Positions 5,326-7,002 of a stretch of DNA of 7,002 bases are shown here, in pieces. Source of the DNA: Chloroflexota bacterium (lineage in GTDB: Bacteria; Chloroflexota; UBA6077; FW602-bin22; JACPQP01). Every line of letters starts with the position of its first letter. The first letter of the stretch is position 1. The stretch lies in contig JACPQP010000141.1 of the NCBI GenBank assembly GCA_016190465.1, positions 1-7,002 on the forward strand, in the 5' to 3' direction. A model generated the notes under the pieces. The model was given only the letters and a program-made list of their open reading frames with translations, was not told where the DNA came from and ran no database searches. A program made the translations under genes and the position numbers.

Positions 5326-5684
5326 CTGCCTTGTTCGACGCACACGCCACCATCTCGCGGATGATCCTGCTCATCACCCTGGTCGTGGCGGTGTGGGCGC
5401 TGGCCACGGCGATTGGGCGGCGGTCGCTCTCGCCGGCCTTCTGGTCGGCCTTCGTCGTCGCCGAGGCGATTCTCGGCGTACAGGCGATCATCGGCATTCT
5501 CCTGCTGCTGCTCGGCCGCCAGCCGCGCGACTGGCTCCACCTGGCCTATGGCCTGATCGCCGCGGCCGCGCTACCGTTTGCGAACTCCTACGCGGCGCGC
5601 TCTCCGGCGCGCGCCGCGCTCATCCTCGGGCTGACGGCGCTGTTCACGTTCGGCCTGGGCGTGCGGGCGATCACGACGGGGTAG
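5322..5684 (+). CDS. Small integral membrane protein, about four helices
   Basis: GTG at 5322 overlaps the amidase stop as GTGA, the classic arrangement for translational coupling. The resulting 120-residue protein starts TALFDAHATISRM. Hydrophobic segments are at about residues 14-32 (MILLITLVVAVWALATAIG), 41-64 (SAFVVAEAILGVQAIIGILL and following Leu), 72-89 (WLHLAYGLIAAAALPFA) and 98-116 (AALILGLTALFTFGLG). The loops are short: GRRS, GRQPRD and ARSPAR. The Asp-x-Leu-His-x-x-Tyr-Gly turn at the third helix and the closing GLGVRAITTG look like conserved features, but I do not recognise a named family. An alternative start, ATG 5361, would drop the 13-residue N-terminal stretch. Coupling to a cell-wall amidase suggests an envelope role, which is inference only. 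A large palindrome begins ten bases after the stop. Confidence 0.75.
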   Translation: MTALFDAHATISRMILLITLVVAVWALATAIGRRSLSPAFWSAFVVAEAILGVQAIIGILLLLLGRQPRDWLHLAYGLIAAAALPFANSYAARSPARAALILGLTALFTFGLGVRAITTG

Positions 5685-5693
5685 TCTTCCTGA

Positions 5694-5746
5694 CCTCACC
5701 CCCCGGCACCCCCTCTCCGGTGACGGAGAGGGGACGGGGGGTGAGG
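5694..5746. repeat. Free-standing GC-rich palindromic repeat (REP/MITE-like)
   Basis: The outer arm CCTCACCCCCCG (5694-5705) pairs with CGGGGGGTGAGG (5735-5746). The inner arm CCCCTCTCCG (5710-5719) pairs with CGGAGAGGGG (5724-5733) around loop GTGA. A four-base bulge (5706-5709) faces a single A. All 22 base pairs are perfect. It directly follows the membrane-protein gene and may shield its 3' end or act as a weak terminator; there is no T-run. Confidence 0.8.
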
Positions 5747-6334
5747 TGGTGACCTGCGCTTTCCACCCACTTCCGTGTGGAGCCCCCGGCGCATGCGCGC
5801 GCCAGATGTGTGGGGATGAGTAACTCAGGTGGGGGGTTAATATAGCGTTCATGTCAACCATCGTAACGCCCGTGTCGCGGCGCTGCCGCGGTTAACATGA
5901 AGGCTAACATGAGCCATTCGAGGCCACCCCGCTGAGTAGTTACGGGGATGACAGGAACTGAGGCCGGGCAAGGTCCGCCGGACACGTGCGGCGCCTGTAT
6001 ATACGATCGGTGTCGGCCTGCGTAGGGGATCGGCGCTTGTCTCCACAGATCTGCACGTGCAACAGCCCTTGCGGTACACCACTGTGTGAAATGCTCACCA
6101 ACCAACTCGGTTGCGCGGGCCGGCGCGTCGGGGCTGCCAGTGACATGCCAGCAAGCGTCCGGCTGCCACTTGACACGGAGTGCGGCACCGCAAACCGAGG
6201 CAGTCGTTGACAGGCGCGGTACCATATCGGTCGTGGAGATGCTGGCCGCAGTGAAGGACGCCGATCACTGGCGACCGAAGACGACTCGGTTGGCGCAGGT
6301 TTCCCCACTGCGTAGGACGCCCGCAGGTGTGCGG
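5747..6334. other. Non-coding stretch between two large palindromes
   Basis: No open frame on either strand gives a recognisable protein or convincing start. Structure present: palindrome GCGCATGCGC (5789-5798), the nested dyad at 5848-5901, GTATATAC (5997-6004) and TGCACGTGCA (6052-6061). TTGACA hexamers at 6170-6175 and 6207-6212 have no fitting -10 element. No tRNA cloverleaf was seen. Confidence 0.55.
5848..5912. repeat. Nested dyad with a third half-site copy
   Basis: TTCATGTCAACC (5848-5859) and GGTTAACATGAA (5890-5901) are inverted repeats matching at 11 of 12 positions. Between them a small perfect hairpin, GCGGC-GCT-GCCGC, occupies 5877-5889. The half-site core TAACATGA (5893-5900) is repeated directly at 5905-5912, 12 bp on. 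It could be a protein-binding site, a transposon end or a structured RNA. Confidence 0.45.
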
Positions 6335-6383
6335 CCCTCACCCCCGTTCCCGCTCCCACTGCGAGCGGGAACGGGGGTGAGGG
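6335..6383. repeat. Perfect 21-bp inverted repeat just upstream of the Rpn-like gene
   Basis: The left arm 6335-6355 (beginning CCCTCACCCCCG) pairs perfectly with the right arm 6363-6383 (ending CGGGGGTGAGGG) around a seven-base loop CCACTGC. The outer part shares CCTCACCCCC/GGGGGTGAGG with the palindrome at 5694-5746; the inner part differs (TTCCCGCTC). This suggests two members of one repeat superfamily. Confidence 0.8.
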
Positions 6384-6385
6384 GG
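6379..6385 (+). promoter_or_regulatory. GAGGGGG ribosome binding site made by the palindrome's end
   Basis: GAGGGGG ends nine bases before GTG 6395. Its first five bases are the last bases of the 21-bp stem, so folding of the repeat would hide the site from ribosomes. Confidence 0.45.
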
Positions 6386-6394
6386 TAGCGCGAG

Positions 6395-7002
6395 GTGAGC
6401 GAGGTGAGCGAGATCCCGGCCGACTTCGATAGCCCCTGGAAAGAGGCGCTGGAGCGATACTTCCCGCCGTTCCTGGAGTTCTTCTTCCCCACCGCCTACG
6501 CCGGCATCGACTGGCAGCGCGGCCACGAGTTCCAGGACACGGAGATGCAGCAGGTAGCGCGCGACGCCGAGCTCGGCCGCCGCCTCGTGGACAAGCTGGC
6601 GAAGGTATGGCGCCGCGATGGCCAGGAGACGTGGGTGCTGGTGCACGTGGAGGTCCAGGTCCAGGTCCAGGAGGAAGCGGACTTCGCCGAGCGGATGTAC
6701 GTCTACAACTACCGCCTGTTCGATCGCCACCATCGGCGGGTGGCGAGCCTGGCCGTGCTCGGCGACGAGCGGGCGAACTGGCGTCCCGATCGCTTCCGGT
6801 ACGAGTTGTGGGGTTGCGAAGTCGGGATCCGGTTCCCGCTGGTGAAGCTGGTGGACTATCGCTCGCGCTGGGCGGAGCTCGAGGCGAGCCCGAACCCGTT
6901 CGCGGTGGCGGTGATGGCCCACCTGAAGACGCGGGAGACTCGACACGACGACCAGGAGCGGCGACGGTGGAAGCTGGCGCTGGTGCGGGGGCTGTACGAG
7001 CG
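6395..7002 (+). CDS. Rpn/DUF4351-type PD-(D/E)XK-like protein, 5' part
   Basis: The frame starts at GTG 6395 (or GTG 6404), just after an in-frame TAG at 6386, and runs off the window with 202 complete codons. It begins SEVSEIPADFDSPWKEALER, then YFPPFLEFFFP. It contains GIDWQRGHEFQDTEMQQVAR, then DAELGRRLVDKLAKVW, LVHVEVQ, FAERMYVYNYRLFDR, YELWGCEV and NPFAVAVMAHLKT, hallmarks of the cytosolic family grouped with Rpn/PD-(D/E)XK transposase-like nucleases and DUF4351. Candidate nuclease residues are Asp48 in FQDTE and the Glu86-x-Gln motif in HVEVQ. Members are numerous paralogues in Chloroflexota and cyanobacteria. Some Rpn relatives promote recombination and cut DNA; function here is unproven. 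The VEVQ motif is extended by a repeated GTCCAG hexamer (Val-Gln three times). The gene has the look of an accessory, mobile-associated locus. Confidence 0.85.
   Translation, partial: MSEVSEIPADFDSPWKEALERYFPPFLEFFFPTAYAGIDWQRGHEFQDTEMQQVARDAELGRRLVDKLAKVWRRDGQETWVLVHVEVQVQVQEEADFAERMYVYNYRLFDRHHRRVASLAVLGDERANWRPDRFRYELWGCEVGIRFPLVKLVDYRSRWAELEASPNPFAVAVMAHLKTRETRHDDQERRRWKLALVRGLYE
6653..6670 (+). repeat. Triplicated GTCCAG hexamer at the putative active site
   Basis: Three perfect tandem copies encode Val-Gln-Val-Gln-Val-Gln directly after the Glu of HVEVQ. As I recall the family, relatives have a single 'EVQ' followed by a short turn, so this looks like a slippage expansion of two units. 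Confidence 0.7.

Noticed and set aside
6170..6212. Promoters suggested by two TTGACA hexamers
   Set aside because: No acceptable -10 element lies 16-18 bases downstream of either.
5854..6225. 123-codon minus-strand open frame in the gene-poor stretch
   Set aside because: No recognisable domain, no ribosome site noticed, and composition like the neighbouring non-coding DNA; it also crosses the nested dyad.
6086..6388. 100-codon plus-strand open frame ending in the second palindrome
   Set aside because: Its C-terminus is simply the translated palindrome and the rest has no recognisable motif.
6338..6946. 202-codon minus-strand open frame
   Set aside because: Shadow of the Rpn/DUF4351-type gene, whose plus-strand protein has clear family motifs.

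Overview
This is a GC-rich (well above 60% by eye) bacterial window. The gene content is a metal-free sugar epimerase, an AfsR/LuxR-like NB-ARC-TPR regulator relic, Thr-Pro-rich lipoproteins, a cell-wall amidase and an Rpn/DUF4351-type protein. This resembles Chloroflexota (Thermomicrobia-like) genomes or metagenome bins. That placement rests on gene style only, because no rRNA or marker gene is present.

Layout. (1) Bases 2-454 hold the C-terminal half of an aldose 1-epimerase-family gene. (2) Bases 496-1379 (minus strand) hold a dead regulator: an NB-ARC fragment joined out of frame to C-terminal TPRs by an internal deletion. It abuts the tail of an unrelated plus-strand gene (1380-1490) at a rearrangement junction. 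(3) Bases 1491-1814 are non-coding and carry several small palindromes, three of them with the same 5-N7-5 geometry. (4) Bases 1815-3326 encode a secreted YVTN-type beta-propeller lipoprotein whose blades are interrupted by two long Thr-Pro-Ala-rich insertions. (5) Bases 3401-3441 hold a hairpin followed by a T-run. (6) Bases 3459-3780 are a broken HTH-plus-MNT nucleotidyltransferase (antitoxin-like) gene, followed by a possible trace of its HEPN partner. (7) Bases 3934-5325 encode a lipoprotein N-acetylmuramoyl-L-alanine amidase with a long low-complexity linker and an EF-hand/dockerin-like calcium loop inside the catalytic domain. It overlaps by four bases a small four-helix membrane protein (5322-5684). 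(8) Bases 5685-6394 are about 0.7 kb without a gene, bracketed by two large GC-rich palindromes. (9) From 6395 to the window end runs an Rpn/DUF4351-type PD-(D/E)XK-like protein, which leaves the window.

How it fits together. The live genes look like envelope functions (propeller lipoprotein, amidase plus membrane protein) set in accessory DNA. The surroundings show decay, rearrangement and palindromic repeat activity. The most notable signal is that the repeat family seen free-standing at 5694-5746 appears, in degenerate form, translated within the linker of the amidase. The related palindrome at 6335-6383 supplies the probable ribosome binding site of the last gene. No intact mobile element, CRISPR array or RNA gene was seen, and I did not find a complete undescribed defence system.
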